64,000 bases of DNA, taken from the NCBI GenBank assembly GCA_029941905.1, contig JAPYTQ010000001.1, positions 337,174 to 401,173 on the forward strand, given 5' to 3'. Source of the DNA: JAHRVQ01 sp029941905. Lineage in GTDB: Bacteria > Pseudomonadota > Gammaproteobacteria > Pseudomonadales > Azotimanducaceae. Below, piece after piece: positions 44,101 to 52,262 of the stretch (its first letter is position 1; each line of letters starts with the position of its first letter). Under the pieces are notes generated by a model that did no database searches, was not told the origin of the DNA, and worked only from the letters and a program-made list of their open reading frames with translations. A program made the position numbers and the translations under genes.

Positions 44101-44307
44101 CATTATCGCCAGCCGTTCAATATCTTCAGCGGAGGCACCCTGCCAACTCGCCCTGACATAAACAACAGGCCAGACAATTGTTGGATCCAGTTGCGTATTG
44201 ATGCGATCCACGGCCCACAGACCCGATAAGACCATCATGATCATCGCCAGATTCGATGCCACACGGTGGCGAGTAAATAGATCGATCAGGGTATTGGATG
44301 CATTCAT
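41128..44307 (-). CDS. RND efflux permease (AcrB/HAE-type family)
   Basis: A 1059-residue inner-membrane pump: one N-terminal helix, a large periplasmic loop (about 40-340), a helix bundle, a second loop (about 550-860) and a second bundle. The proton-relay aspartates are in the fourth helix (LGIVVDDAIVVGED). The second bundle has the usual GIVVNDSIVLISF. It belongs to the wide AcrB/MdtBC-like group rather than heavy-metal CusA pumps, because the methionine motifs are absent. It forms an overlapping pair with the adaptor downstream. An outer-membrane factor must be encoded elsewhere. Substrate unknown. Confidence 0.93.
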   Translation of the reverse strand: MNASNTLIDLFTRHRVASNLAMIMMVLSGLWAVDRINTQLDPTIVWPVVYVRASWQGASAEDIERLAIMPIEQRLTNLPGMQEVFSQSGNGYGFVRIQFSHSIDMTLATDMVKDRIGQIRNFPPDMDPIRINRDVDYENIAAVLVSSEGTLSELIPLVREMEREILNEGIDLVQFDGLPEEEIAIQVSSARLLELNTDLESIAAEVRNRSSNSPAGTVGRGQGSRQLRSLDQKRDPVGFENLEVQLQPGGRLTRLEDIAKIERRAKIGNSSLTRDGKVAIEMQLHRLSDTDAIKSAAILHRWVEHKRQQLPRGVEIHIYQEVWVMMEKQLSVLFENGTSGLILVIAALFLFLNGRVGWWVMVGIPVSFLFATVIFYGVFGGSINILALIAFIMALGIVVDDAIVVGEDAVTHFEQGMSPEEAAVAGAKRMFLPVMTSSLTTMAAFVPLLIAGGDMGQFIVTIPTVMLCIIIASLIECFLVLPGHLKASFEKIDRGRPSRFRLWFDTRFIFVREEYYRPVLELALRNPGATLCTALGCVIVAFSLAASGRVGVNFVTGMSLEMLEANVEFSADATQENKDQFMAHLEKTLATTDESFGEVNVNGFVTRYNSARLNEERKRGSQFGAVSVEYAWEEDRLVPPQEFVDDWRSRVIRLPYVEQLQIQVRGGANNGRPDITMILRGKDIPTLKKASEKLQIALSGYEGVSNIYDDLPYGRDQIVFSLNPTGKALGLTTETIGRQLRAAYNGRRVQIFNQDNTELEVLVMLPDDERDQLLSLKQFPVRTPEGELVALGMVVELSNRRGIDVINHSDGYMSVSVNATVDSKVNNTQKVLGHLNENVMPDLLGTYGISAGLGGNSKQNQEIVRIMSVGAVLTLIFIYLILAWSFASYTWPLAVMAAIPLGLTGAIVGHWIMGMDIGAMSLLAFFSLTGIVVNDSIVLISFFRNGLEEGLSINDAIRDASLSRFRAVMLTSLTTVAGLSPLMFETFSLAMYMVPIAVTVCFGLTFATFLVLIVVPALVVLIEQGRMKIVGAGKNYLSMRGDAVSRIGNADKMGSTYNA

Positions 44308-44689
44308 TATTTCTGTTTCTCAAAAACTTCTTTTCGTTTTAGTTCAGTCGCCAGCATCAATGGTCACTGGAAGTATGCCAGCGACAAGTACACATTTCGT
44401 GCCAACTAGCTATCCTTTTGTTTTTACACATTAAATGCTGACGGCAGTGGTTATCAGTTGGCGAAATTAACTATCAAACGTACTTTTGACCAGAGCCCTT
44501 ACAGCTTTCTGCAGCTTATCGCTACGTTCAGGTGTTAGACGTGGCTGGAATTAAAAGGGTTTGGATCTGTGAGTTGCAATTCATGGCGATTGTTACCATC
44601 GCCATTCTCCTTTAGAGTTGCCCCGGGGCAAGACTAACTAATCGGCTTTGCTTCCAGGGTAATGCAGGGCGAAAATTCGCGGAGAGGCT
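44308..44689. other. Intergenic region between RND permease and hydroxyacyl-CoA dehydrogenase
   Basis: About 382 bases with the divergent start regions of both genes. It contains one strong dyad (listed separately) close to the plus-strand gene. No coding frame is convincing. Confidence 0.5.
44583..44605. promoter_or_regulatory. Inverted repeat upstream of the hydroxyacyl-CoA dehydrogenase gene
   Basis: ATGGCGAT and ATCGCCAT flank seven bases, about 85 bases before the ATG. There is no gene upstream on the plus strand to terminate, so an operator for the fatty-acid gene is more likely than a terminator. Confidence 0.4.
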
Positions 44690-45442
44690 ATGAGACTTGA
44701 GAATGTAAAACACGTAGGGGTCGTCGGAGGAGGTATTATGGGGGCAGGTATTGCCCAGGTACTTGCCGCAGCGGGTTATCGAGTCACCATCCGGGACATC
44801 ACAGATCAGGTTATTGACGATACCCGAGACGCACTGGTAGAAGGCAAGTGGGGAGTAAAACGAGCGGTCGAACACGGCAAAATGGGGTTCGATACAGCTA
44901 GCCAGGTTATCGATCTAGTCGGGTATACAACCAACGTCGCTGATTTGTCCGACTGTGATGTCATTATCGAGGCGGTTCCGGAAAAGCTGGAACTAAAGCA
45001 GGAAGTATTCAAGGAACTTGATATCGTGGTAAAAGACGACGCCATTTTTACCTCGAATACATCGGGCCTCGTCATTCAGGAAATTGCCTCTGCTGTTTCC
45101 GAACAGCGACAAAAACAGTTCCTTGGCATGCACTTTTCTAATCCTGTTCCCGTCATGAGCATGTGTGAAGTGATTACCACTCCACAGTCAAGTGACGATG
45201 CCATAGAGGCCATTGTCGGTATCGCCAAAGCGTCAAAACGTGCGGTCAGCATGGTCAAGGATATGCCGGGAACCTATGGCTTTATCCTCAATCGAGTCTT
45301 TGCCGCGGCTGCCAGGGAAGGTAGAAAAATAGTTGAAGATGGTATCGCGACTGAGGAAGATGTGGATAAAGCGATGATCACCGGTCGGAACTGGCCTGCA
45401 GCCTTCTTTGGTAATAGAGGTGGCATCGGCAAGGAGTGGTAG
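44690..45442 (+). CDS. 3-hydroxyacyl-CoA dehydrogenase family protein, short form
   Basis: A 250-residue enzyme with an N-terminal NAD-binding Rossmann motif (GVVGGGIMGAGIAQVLA, about 10-26) and the catalytic-domain signature (EAVPEKLELKQEVF, TSNTSGL, GMHFSNPVPVM). It oxidises L-3-hydroxyacyl-CoA to 3-ketoacyl-CoA. GGAGAGG precedes the ATG. It ends after the NWPAAFFGNRGGIGKEW stretch, where typical 3-hydroxybutyryl-CoA dehydrogenases run about 30 residues further. The C-terminal dimer helices may therefore be missing, unless this subfamily is naturally short. The Omp85-like gene follows after 92 bases. Confidence 0.85.
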   Translation: MRLENVKHVGVVGGGIMGAGIAQVLAAAGYRVTIRDITDQVIDDTRDALVEGKWGVKRAVEHGKMGFDTASQVIDLVGYTTNVADLSDCDVIIEAVPEKLELKQEVFKELDIVVKDDAIFTSNTSGLVIQEIASAVSEQRQKQFLGMHFSNPVPVMSMCEVITTPQSSDDAIEAIVGIAKASKRAVSMVKDMPGTYGFILNRVFAAAAREGRKIVEDGIATEEDVDKAMITGRNWPAAFFGNRGGIGKEW

Positions 45443-45534
45443 ACAAGCGAAAAGTACCATCCCGCTGGCTGTGGTTCTTGTTAGTTACAAGCGTGTTGCT
45501 GAGGTGTTTTAACAGCCGATTGAACCAGGCTTCC

Positions 45535-47244
45535 ATGTTCGTACGTTTTTCATTCGTCTTTGTTATCGTCAATGTTGTCGCCAATCTCATGTTATCCCCC
45601 CCGGTCGCCGCCAGTTCTTTGCGCGACAGCCAATCTCTCATCTGCGACCAGGCTTTCGTACCCGCAGATGGCAATTATGACTTTCTTGCAACAGACAACA
45701 ATTTGCCTTCTCTGACCCCCCGGATAAGAAATATTCACATCACTCGATTACCCATTTTCAATGAGCAGGATCCAAAAGAGAATAACTGGCTATTTCGTTT
45801 TGCCAATCGGTTCCATGTACTGACAACACAAACCAATATTGAACAGCAGTTATTGTTCACCACAGGTGATGTGTACGACCCAAGAATCATGGAAGAATCA
45901 GCGCGGCTGCTACGGCAGCTAAGCCACCTATATGATGCCGGGATTCGTACGGTGAGTGTGTGCGAAGACGAAGTCGAACTCGAAGTTGTCACTCGCGATG
46001 TCTGGTCCCTGAATCTCGATATCTCTTATGGTCGATCTGGCGGAGAAAATAAACATCGCTTCGGAATTTCAGAAAGTAACCTGCTGGGTACAGGGAGAAG
46101 AATCTCTATTGCCAGCAAGAAAGACTCGGAGAGAGAATCAACGGAAATCGGTTACAAAGACGTTAACCTTTTTGGTACCAGAATTCGCGGCGACATCCGA
46201 TATGCGAATGCAGACGACGGCGCTGATAAATTAGTCAGCGTCAATCTTCCTTTCTTTGCCCTTGATTCAAAACGTGCCTGGGGCGTCCGGCTACAAGACA
46301 ACAAACGGATTGATAAACAATATTTCCGTGGCCACTCCGTCACTGAGGTGGATCATAAAATTGAAGACTTCTCAACTCATTACGGTTTTTCTGCAGGAAT
46401 ACGCAATGGCCTGACAAAACGCTGGCGTTTGGGCTATCGGTTCCGAAAGGATGTTTTTACACCGAGTGACGATCTGCCTCCCCCCACTGAAAAACCACGT
46501 AATACAAAACTATCGTACCCGTTTTTACAATATGAGGTAGTTGAAGATAACTACACCACTTCCTCTAATCTCAACGAGATTCAAAGGACAGAAGATCTGC
46601 ACCTGGGATATTTCTTTCACGCCAGTTTTGGTTACGCAGCCAAGGGATTTGGCTCCGATGTTGATCGGTTTGTATTTTCCGGTCAATTTCGGGATACGCT
46701 GATTTATAACAATAAGATCCTCTTACAGCATTCTCTAAATGGACGCGGGCTCTGGAATAAAGACAAAGAGACCTCCGAGGATGTCGTGCTCTCCTACGAT
46801 ATCAAATATTTTAGAAGCCAAACCGAAAAACGTTCATTCTTTGCCCAACTGAGCACAGTACTGACCCGCAACCTTAATTCAAATCAACAAGTCCTGCTGG
46901 GTGGATCAACCGGTGCTCGCGGATTCAATAACAGGTACCAGGACGGTGACAGACGTGTGGTTCTAACCCTCGAAGAACGACAGTACACCGAGTACCACCT
47001 CTTCAATCTGGCCTACCTGGGATTCGCCGGGTTTATCGACATTGGTCGTGCCTGGAACCCCGATGTCGATGACGGATTGGAAGATAAACTATTGGCCGAT
47101 GTCGGCTTCGGCCTCAGGCTAGCGTCTACCAAGGCAGACTCAAACAGAATTATCCATATTGACATCGCATTTCCAATAACCAACCGAAACCAACCTGATG
47201 TTGACGGTTATCAGCTGGTTGTCAGGATCAAGGATTCCCTGTAA
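45535..47244 (+). CDS. Omp85/BamA-like outer-membrane protein with one POTRA domain
   Basis: A 569-residue protein with a signal peptide (about 1-28, cleaved near PVAA). One POTRA-like unit spans roughly residues 50-155, ending in the CEDEVELEVVTRDVWSLN strand. The rest is a 16-strand-type barrel with the Omp85 pattern: alternating short and long strands and the conserved GGSTGARGFNNRYQDGDRR loop before the last strands. Omp85 proteins insert or translocate proteins or lipids at the outer membrane. This is too short for BamA (five POTRAs) or TamA (three). I chose ATG 45535 because upstream in-frame starts give no signal peptide. Function is unassigned. Confidence 0.85.
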   Translation: MFVRFSFVFVIVNVVANLMLSPPVAASSLRDSQSLICDQAFVPADGNYDFLATDNNLPSLTPRIRNIHITRLPIFNEQDPKENNWLFRFANRFHVLTTQTNIEQQLLFTTGDVYDPRIMEESARLLRQLSHLYDAGIRTVSVCEDEVELEVVTRDVWSLNLDISYGRSGGENKHRFGISESNLLGTGRRISIASKKDSERESTEIGYKDVNLFGTRIRGDIRYANADDGADKLVSVNLPFFALDSKRAWGVRLQDNKRIDKQYFRGHSVTEVDHKIEDFSTHYGFSAGIRNGLTKRWRLGYRFRKDVFTPSDDLPPPTEKPRNTKLSYPFLQYEVVEDNYTTSSNLNEIQRTEDLHLGYFFHASFGYAAKGFGSDVDRFVFSGQFRDTLIYNNKILLQHSLNGRGLWNKDKETSEDVVLSYDIKYFRSQTEKRSFFAQLSTVLTRNLNSNQQVLLGGSTGARGFNNRYQDGDRRVVLTLEERQYTEYHLFNLAYLGFAGFIDIGRAWNPDVDDGLEDKLLADVGFGLRLASTKADSNRIIHIDIAFPITNRNQPDVDGYQLVVRIKDSL

Positions 47245-47361
47245 TAGTCATCACCGTTGATCTTACGATTACCTACCCCTGTCGATTTCCCCCGAAATAT
47301 TCTTTGAAGCTGGAATTGTCCACTCTTTTGGTTCCGTATCTTCCTATCCAACGGTTAAATA

Positions 47362-48519
47362 ACAGTTAATCATAGCATCCAGGGTGATCAGGTATGGGCT
47401 GGAACTTACGGTGGCGGACTCAACAGACTTGATACGGCGACTGGACGATTCACCCGGTTTCAACACGATCCGGAAAATCCTGACAGTATTGGAAGTGATC
47501 GAGTATTGAGCATTTACCGGGACAAGATGGCAGGGTTTTGGGTGGGTACCGAAGATGGGGGATTGAATCGCTTCATACAAAACGAAGAGATATTCCAACA
47601 AATTTATCATGATCCTGCGGACAGCCGATCAGTTAGTAACAATACAGCCTGGGAAATTATCGAGACCAAAGAACATTCACTCTGGGTTGGCACCATGAAC
47701 GCTGGCTTAAACCGCTGGCCGGCAAATTACCGGAAACAAGGTATCCCTCTTTTTGATCGGTTTACAAAAAGCGACGGTCTTACGGGCAGTACCATTTACG
47801 GTATTTTAGAAGATGAGTCGGGAGATATCTGGCTAAGTAGTAACAGGGGGCTGTCCCAGCTTAACCCAGGGAGTCGAGATGTTCGTCACTTCGATAGACA
47901 CAACGGTATTCGGGGCGATGAATTTAACCATGGTGCGAGACTAAAAACTCGTTCTGGCTTACTTGTTTTCGGTGGTATGCAGGGACTGGTTGTGTTTGAC
48001 CCTGCAAAAGTTCTGCACAACAAGCATAGGCCAAAAATCATCGTATCTGCTACTACGAATTCACAAGCCACTGTCACGAATTACAGTGGTCAGGAGACAC
48101 TGGGATCGATTAATCCTGATTATGCGGATCGTTTCGTGGATTTCAAGTTTGCAGCTTTGGACTATGCATCCCCCGGCAAGAATCAGTATCTTTACAAACT
48201 GACTGGATTCAATGTCGGTCACCTGACCGGGTCGATAGGCTTCGCAAACTACCCCTTCAATTCTTATCATCCGCGACGATTTACCTGGAAGCAGGTTGTA
48301 GGAATTGCCGACCAGGCTGCCTACATCGCAAAGAAAAATGGCAAAAATTCCTGGGTTGGTTTGTATGGAGCCGAAATCACAGACGATGCTGATGTTGCCA
48401 GCATGAAGCCGAATCTCTCGAATGTCATCAAAGCCGGACATGCCCAGATGGTCACTTCGATATGTGGAGATATTGAATATGACTTTATCGTGGCCGAAAC
48501 GGTTCTCGCTTCGGATTAA
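47362..48519 (+). pseudogene. Decayed beta-propeller diguanylate cyclase remnant
   Basis: Open frame with no valid N-terminus: there is a stop codon just upstream, no signal peptide and only about the last four propeller blades (VWAGTYGGGLNRLDT, FWVGTEDGGLNRF, LWVGTMNAGLNRW, IWLSSNRGLSQL). A Y_Y_Y domain begins (YASPGKNQYLYKLTGF) but jumps within a few residues to the end of a GGDEF domain (LTGSIGFANYPF, then QVVGIADQAAYIAKKNGKN). The end of Y_Y_Y, the membrane helix and the GGDEF signature are missing, so an internal deletion removed the active site. The intact ancestor would have been a sensor diguanylate cyclase similar in its sensor to the kinase at 26.7-30.3 kb. Confidence 0.85.
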
Positions 48520-48531
48520 CCCGTCGCTTGT

Positions 48532-50451
48532 CTACAGGTATTTTTTCAGAAATGACAGATAGGCATTTTGAGCCGTTATGCGGTTTGCTTTCTTTCGAAA
48601 GCCATGGCCCTCATCCGGAAAGAGCACATATTCCACGGGTATCTCATTTTTTCTGAGCTCAGCAACCATTTCATCACTCTCGATTTGCAAAACCCTTGGA
48701 TCATTGGCACCCTGAACAACCAGTATAGGTCTTTGAATGTTCGCTGCATGAAACAACGGAGAAATTCTACGATGGCGTTCCTGGTCAACCGCCGGATCAC
48801 CCATCTCATCGTATAATGACGCTTTAATACTCTCCCACCAGGGCGGAATGTTCTGAAGCGTCCGTTCCCAGTTCATTACACCAAAAATATTAACCCCAAC
48901 CTGGAATTCGTCTGTGAAAGCCATGGCCGCCATTGTCAGATAACCCCCATAGCTCCCACCAATGACCCCTATCTTGTTCGGTTCTACCCAGGCCAATGAC
49001 TGCAAGTAATACTTTGCGTTCACAATATCCGCCAGATCAGCTTCGCCGTGCCGCCGATCATCCAGATGATAAAACGTCTTACCATATCCCGAAGACCCGC
49101 GATTATTTACAGCAAGCACGGCATAACCGTGATTAACCAGGTGTTGAATTTCCGGCCGATAGCCTTTTCGCGACTGCCCACCCGGCCCCCCGTGAATCCA
49201 GATTAGCGCCGGCACTGGTTTTGAACTGGAAGCCTGCGTCGGTTTGTACAGCAACCCCGGAATATCCAGGTCGTCATCACTCGGAAAACGTACGACCTCA
49301 CTTTCAACAAGGTATGAAGGATCAACCTTCGGATTCATCGACTGCGTTAACTGCCGAAGTTTTTTCGAGTCAATATGGTAGACATAAAGATTGGCAGGTG
49401 TATTGTCAGCATTGATGTAAAACGCTACTGTTTTACTATCATTCGAGAAATTCACGCCAGCCATATCTCCAGTGGGCAGATCAGGCAACGATAGGATTTC
49501 ACCTGTCGCAGTTTCTACAATTTCAATCTTTGTCGACGCATCGGCATTAGTCCCTGTAACGGAATAACGCCCATCTGAAGAAAATGACAGGAAAGTAACA
49601 TCCCAGTTTCGCTCAACAATTTTTTCTTTTTCTTCCGTGGAGAGATTGTGTCGCCAGGCCTGTACGTATTCTCCATATTCATCTGTACCGTAAACAAGGT
49701 ATTGGCTGTCGCGAGTAAAGGTAAAAAAGAAGTGCTCAACATTACCTACATGGGCTGTAATCAATACTGGGTCTGCTGTCTTTTCCGTGAGATCTACCAC
49801 ATAAATATCTGAATCCGCATCATTGTGCTTGCGACGTATCGCAACCCAACGACCATCATCGCTAATCGCAGATATTGCCCACTCTGCGTCATTTCTGAAG
49901 ACCATTTGCCGTGAATAATCAGCTGTCTGATAGCGATACAGATCAAAGTATTTCTCATTTCGCTCATTGGTACTCAGGTAAAACTCAGACCGATCCGATA
50001 CCCAACCGGTGAAGTTTGCTTTCACATTGTCACCTGGTGTGATGTCTTTAAGGGAACCATCTAGCTCCCTTACATATAGATGGTTTAACTCGTTTCCTTC
50101 CTGGTCAGCTGTCAGAAGAATTCGATCGTCTGCTGGAAAAAAAGACACGCCAATAATTGCATCGGCGACTGATTGGGTAATAGCCTTTTTCTTGTCTCCA
50201 CTAACGGGTTGTCGGTACACATTAAATATTCCGCTTTCATCAGTTGTAACAAGAATTGCGCTGCCATCTTTGCTGATTGAACTGCCAAATACAGATGTTG
50301 AGGCAAATAAATCCTTCGCTGAGTAGCTAACAGTTTGATGATCAGACGCCATTGTCTTCCGCTCGCCTAAATCGACCACACTTGAACTATCCTGGCAGCT
50401 GGCAAGGGCTAATGCCCAGATGATAATGGCAATTTTCACGAGGTTTCCCAA
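48532..50451 (-). CDS. S9 family prolyl oligopeptidase-like lipoprotein
   Basis: A 639-residue serine peptidase. The start is TTG (50451) giving a lipoprotein signal with lipobox LALASC. An N-terminal beta-propeller (about 45-385) precedes an alpha/beta hydrolase domain with the triad Ser about 499 (GGSYGGY), Asp about 583 (GANDPRV) and His about 615 (DEGHGF). S9C-type enzymes remove dipeptides or acyl amino acids from short peptides. It is anchored in the envelope, so it probably acts on imported or periplasmic peptides. It is 57 bases downstream of the receiver-GGDEF-EAL gene on the same strand and may be its last cotranscribed partner. Confidence 0.9.
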   Translation of the reverse strand: MGNLVKIAIIIWALALASCQDSSSVVDLGERKTMASDHQTVSYSAKDLFASTSVFGSSISKDGSAILVTTDESGIFNVYRQPVSGDKKKAITQSVADAIIGVSFFPADDRILLTADQEGNELNHLYVRELDGSLKDITPGDNVKANFTGWVSDRSEFYLSTNERNEKYFDLYRYQTADYSRQMVFRNDAEWAISAISDDGRWVAIRRKHNDADSDIYVVDLTEKTADPVLITAHVGNVEHFFFTFTRDSQYLVYGTDEYGEYVQAWRHNLSTEEKEKIVERNWDVTFLSFSSDGRYSVTGTNADASTKIEIVETATGEILSLPDLPTGDMAGVNFSNDSKTVAFYINADNTPANLYVYHIDSKKLRQLTQSMNPKVDPSYLVESEVVRFPSDDDLDIPGLLYKPTQASSSKPVPALIWIHGGPGGQSRKGYRPEIQHLVNHGYAVLAVNNRGSSGYGKTFYHLDDRRHGEADLADIVNAKYYLQSLAWVEPNKIGVIGGSYGGYLTMAAMAFTDEFQVGVNIFGVMNWERTLQNIPPWWESIKASLYDEMGDPAVDQERHRRISPLFHAANIQRPILVVQGANDPRVLQIESDEMVAELRKNEIPVEYVLFPDEGHGFRKKANRITAQNAYLSFLKKYL

Positions 50452-50508
50452 ATTGAAGCTTCTGGCCGATTTAACACTAAATACTACAAGGGGTATGGCA
50501 TGGATAGA

Positions 50509-52212
50509 TCACTGATTACGCTGCTGCACAAACTGTCTGAACTGGTCAGCCGTCAGCGGCTTGCTATAGTAATAACCTTGTATCGTCTCACAGCCATTGT
50601 CGTTCAGGAATTTTAGTTGCTGTTCGGTTTCGACGCCTTCCGCTACCAGGTCAAGCTCAAGACCGTCTGCCAGCGCAATGATGGCCCGAACGATCGCGGC
50701 GTCACTCTTACTCTCATTCAAATCAACAATAAAGGACCTGTCGATCTTCAATTCTTCAATCGGGAGTAGTTTCAGGTAGCTCAGGGACGAGTAACCTGTT
50801 CCAAAATCATCGATGGAAAGCGAAAGGCCAAGATCTTTGATGTCGTGCAGTGTCTGAATGCTACCTTCCACATCACCCATCAGTACCGTCTCTGTTATTT
50901 CCAGCATCAGATTGGCCGCATCCATCTTGTGTTCGCTGAGTACAACCTCCAGGGAACTACAAAGATCCTTATCCGAAAACTGATAGCCTGACACATTTAC
51001 AGAAACCTTCAGTGCCTCCATGCCGTCTAACAGCCATTCACGGTATTGTCGGCACACCTCGTTGAAAATCCAGTTACCCATGGGAACAATTTCTCCCATC
51101 TGTTCAGCGACGGGTATGAAATCACCGGGAAATACCATATCGTTTTCGCTCCGGTGCCAACGTATCAACGCCTCCATCCCGGACACCCTGCCAGTACCGC
51201 CATTAATTTTCGGTTGATAGTAGATTTCAAGCTGGTTTCTTTCAATCGCCTTTCGAAGGTCGGTCTCCAGCTTCAACAGTCCCTCAGCGCTGGCGTTAAG
51301 ATCCCTGGTATAAAACTGGTAGCTGCTGCGACCATTTCGTTTCGCATAATCTGTTGCGACTGCTACATTTTTCATTAGCTCGTCGGGTGCGTCGCCGTCT
51401 AGTGGATATAGTGCGATACCGATACTCGCGGTGAGGAATATCTCGTGTTCGTCAACGTAGAATGGGTCAATCATCGACTGGGTTAACCGGCGTGCTACAT
51501 ATATTAGTTTTTCAATATGAGCTATTTCGTGGAGTATCACGGAAAACTCGCTGCCGCCAAGCCTTGAAACACTACCAGAAGGAATAATTCGTTCAGTTTC
51601 AGTGAGATAATTATCCATTGCAATACAATGCGTCAACCGGGATGCGACCAGCGCCAACAGCTTGTCTCCAATCCTGGGCCCCAGTGTGTCATTAACATAC
51701 TTAAAGCGCTCCAGCTCGATGTTAAGAACACCAGCTGGTTGACGCGTTTGTTGAGCATGCTGAATCGCCCAGGTAAGCTTGTTCGTGAACTGTTCTCTGT
51801 TTGGTAATCCAGTCAGGGTATCGTAATGCGCAAGCTGATCCTGGTAAGCCTTGACGGTGAGCGTGTTTCGCAATCGTAGTATCAACTCACTGCTATCGAC
51901 TGGCTTCGCCAGAAAGTCAGTAGCGCCCATTTCCAGTGCCCTGAGCTTGGTTTCTGCATCACCTGAGGATGTTAGAACAACGACAGGCAAGTGCCGCGTT
52001 ACCGGATCGGCCCGGACTGCCTGTAGAATTTCAAAGCCGTCAACCTCAGGCATTACCAGATCAAGCAATAAGATATCAGGTTGATATTCTCTGAGTTTCC
52101 CCAGAGCTTTTGTCGAATCCTCCACCAGATTGAAATTGCGGTAACCAGCCTCATGGAGAAACTCTTTCACAACCGCCATCAATATCGGTTCATCGTCGAC
52201 CATCATGATCAA
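50509..52212 (-). CDS. Response regulator with GGDEF-like and EAL domains
   Basis: A 567-residue protein: receiver (about 1-118, MVDDE, phospho-Asp about 51 in LLLDLVMPEVDG), GGDEF (about 130-295) and EAL (about 315-560). The GGDEF signature is RLGGSEFSV; the substituted third position makes cyclase activity doubtful. The EAL domain has MEALIRW, NVSGYQF, LEITET, SIDDFGTGYSSL, LKIDRSF, VAEGVET and QGYYYSKP, so c-di-GMP hydrolysis is likely. The start is the TTG at 52212 as the first standard start; the in-frame reading continues upstream without ATG, GTG or TTG. It lies 50 bases behind the hybrid kinase gene, its probable phosphodonor. Confidence 0.9.
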   Translation of the reverse strand: MIMMVDDEPILMAVVKEFLHEAGYRNFNLVEDSTKALGKLREYQPDILLLDLVMPEVDGFEILQAVRADPVTRHLPVVVLTSSGDAETKLRALEMGATDFLAKPVDSSELILRLRNTLTVKAYQDQLAHYDTLTGLPNREQFTNKLTWAIQHAQQTRQPAGVLNIELERFKYVNDTLGPRIGDKLLALVASRLTHCIAMDNYLTETERIIPSGSVSRLGGSEFSVILHEIAHIEKLIYVARRLTQSMIDPFYVDEHEIFLTASIGIALYPLDGDAPDELMKNVAVATDYAKRNGRSSYQFYTRDLNASAEGLLKLETDLRKAIERNQLEIYYQPKINGGTGRVSGMEALIRWHRSENDMVFPGDFIPVAEQMGEIVPMGNWIFNEVCRQYREWLLDGMEALKVSVNVSGYQFSDKDLCSSLEVVLSEHKMDAANLMLEITETVLMGDVEGSIQTLHDIKDLGLSLSIDDFGTGYSSLSYLKLLPIEELKIDRSFIVDLNESKSDAAIVRAIIALADGLELDLVAEGVETEQQLKFLNDNGCETIQGYYYSKPLTADQFRQFVQQRNQ

Positions 52213-52262
52213 CGAATCATAGGGGTTACCTGATTGCCCCGAAAAGTTGCGATCCGTGCCGG

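Noticed and set aside
47506..48519. Functional 337-residue protein starting at TTG 47506
   Set aside because: Propeller sequence continues upstream of that codon to a stop near 47360, and the missing membrane helix and GGDEF core show a remnant.
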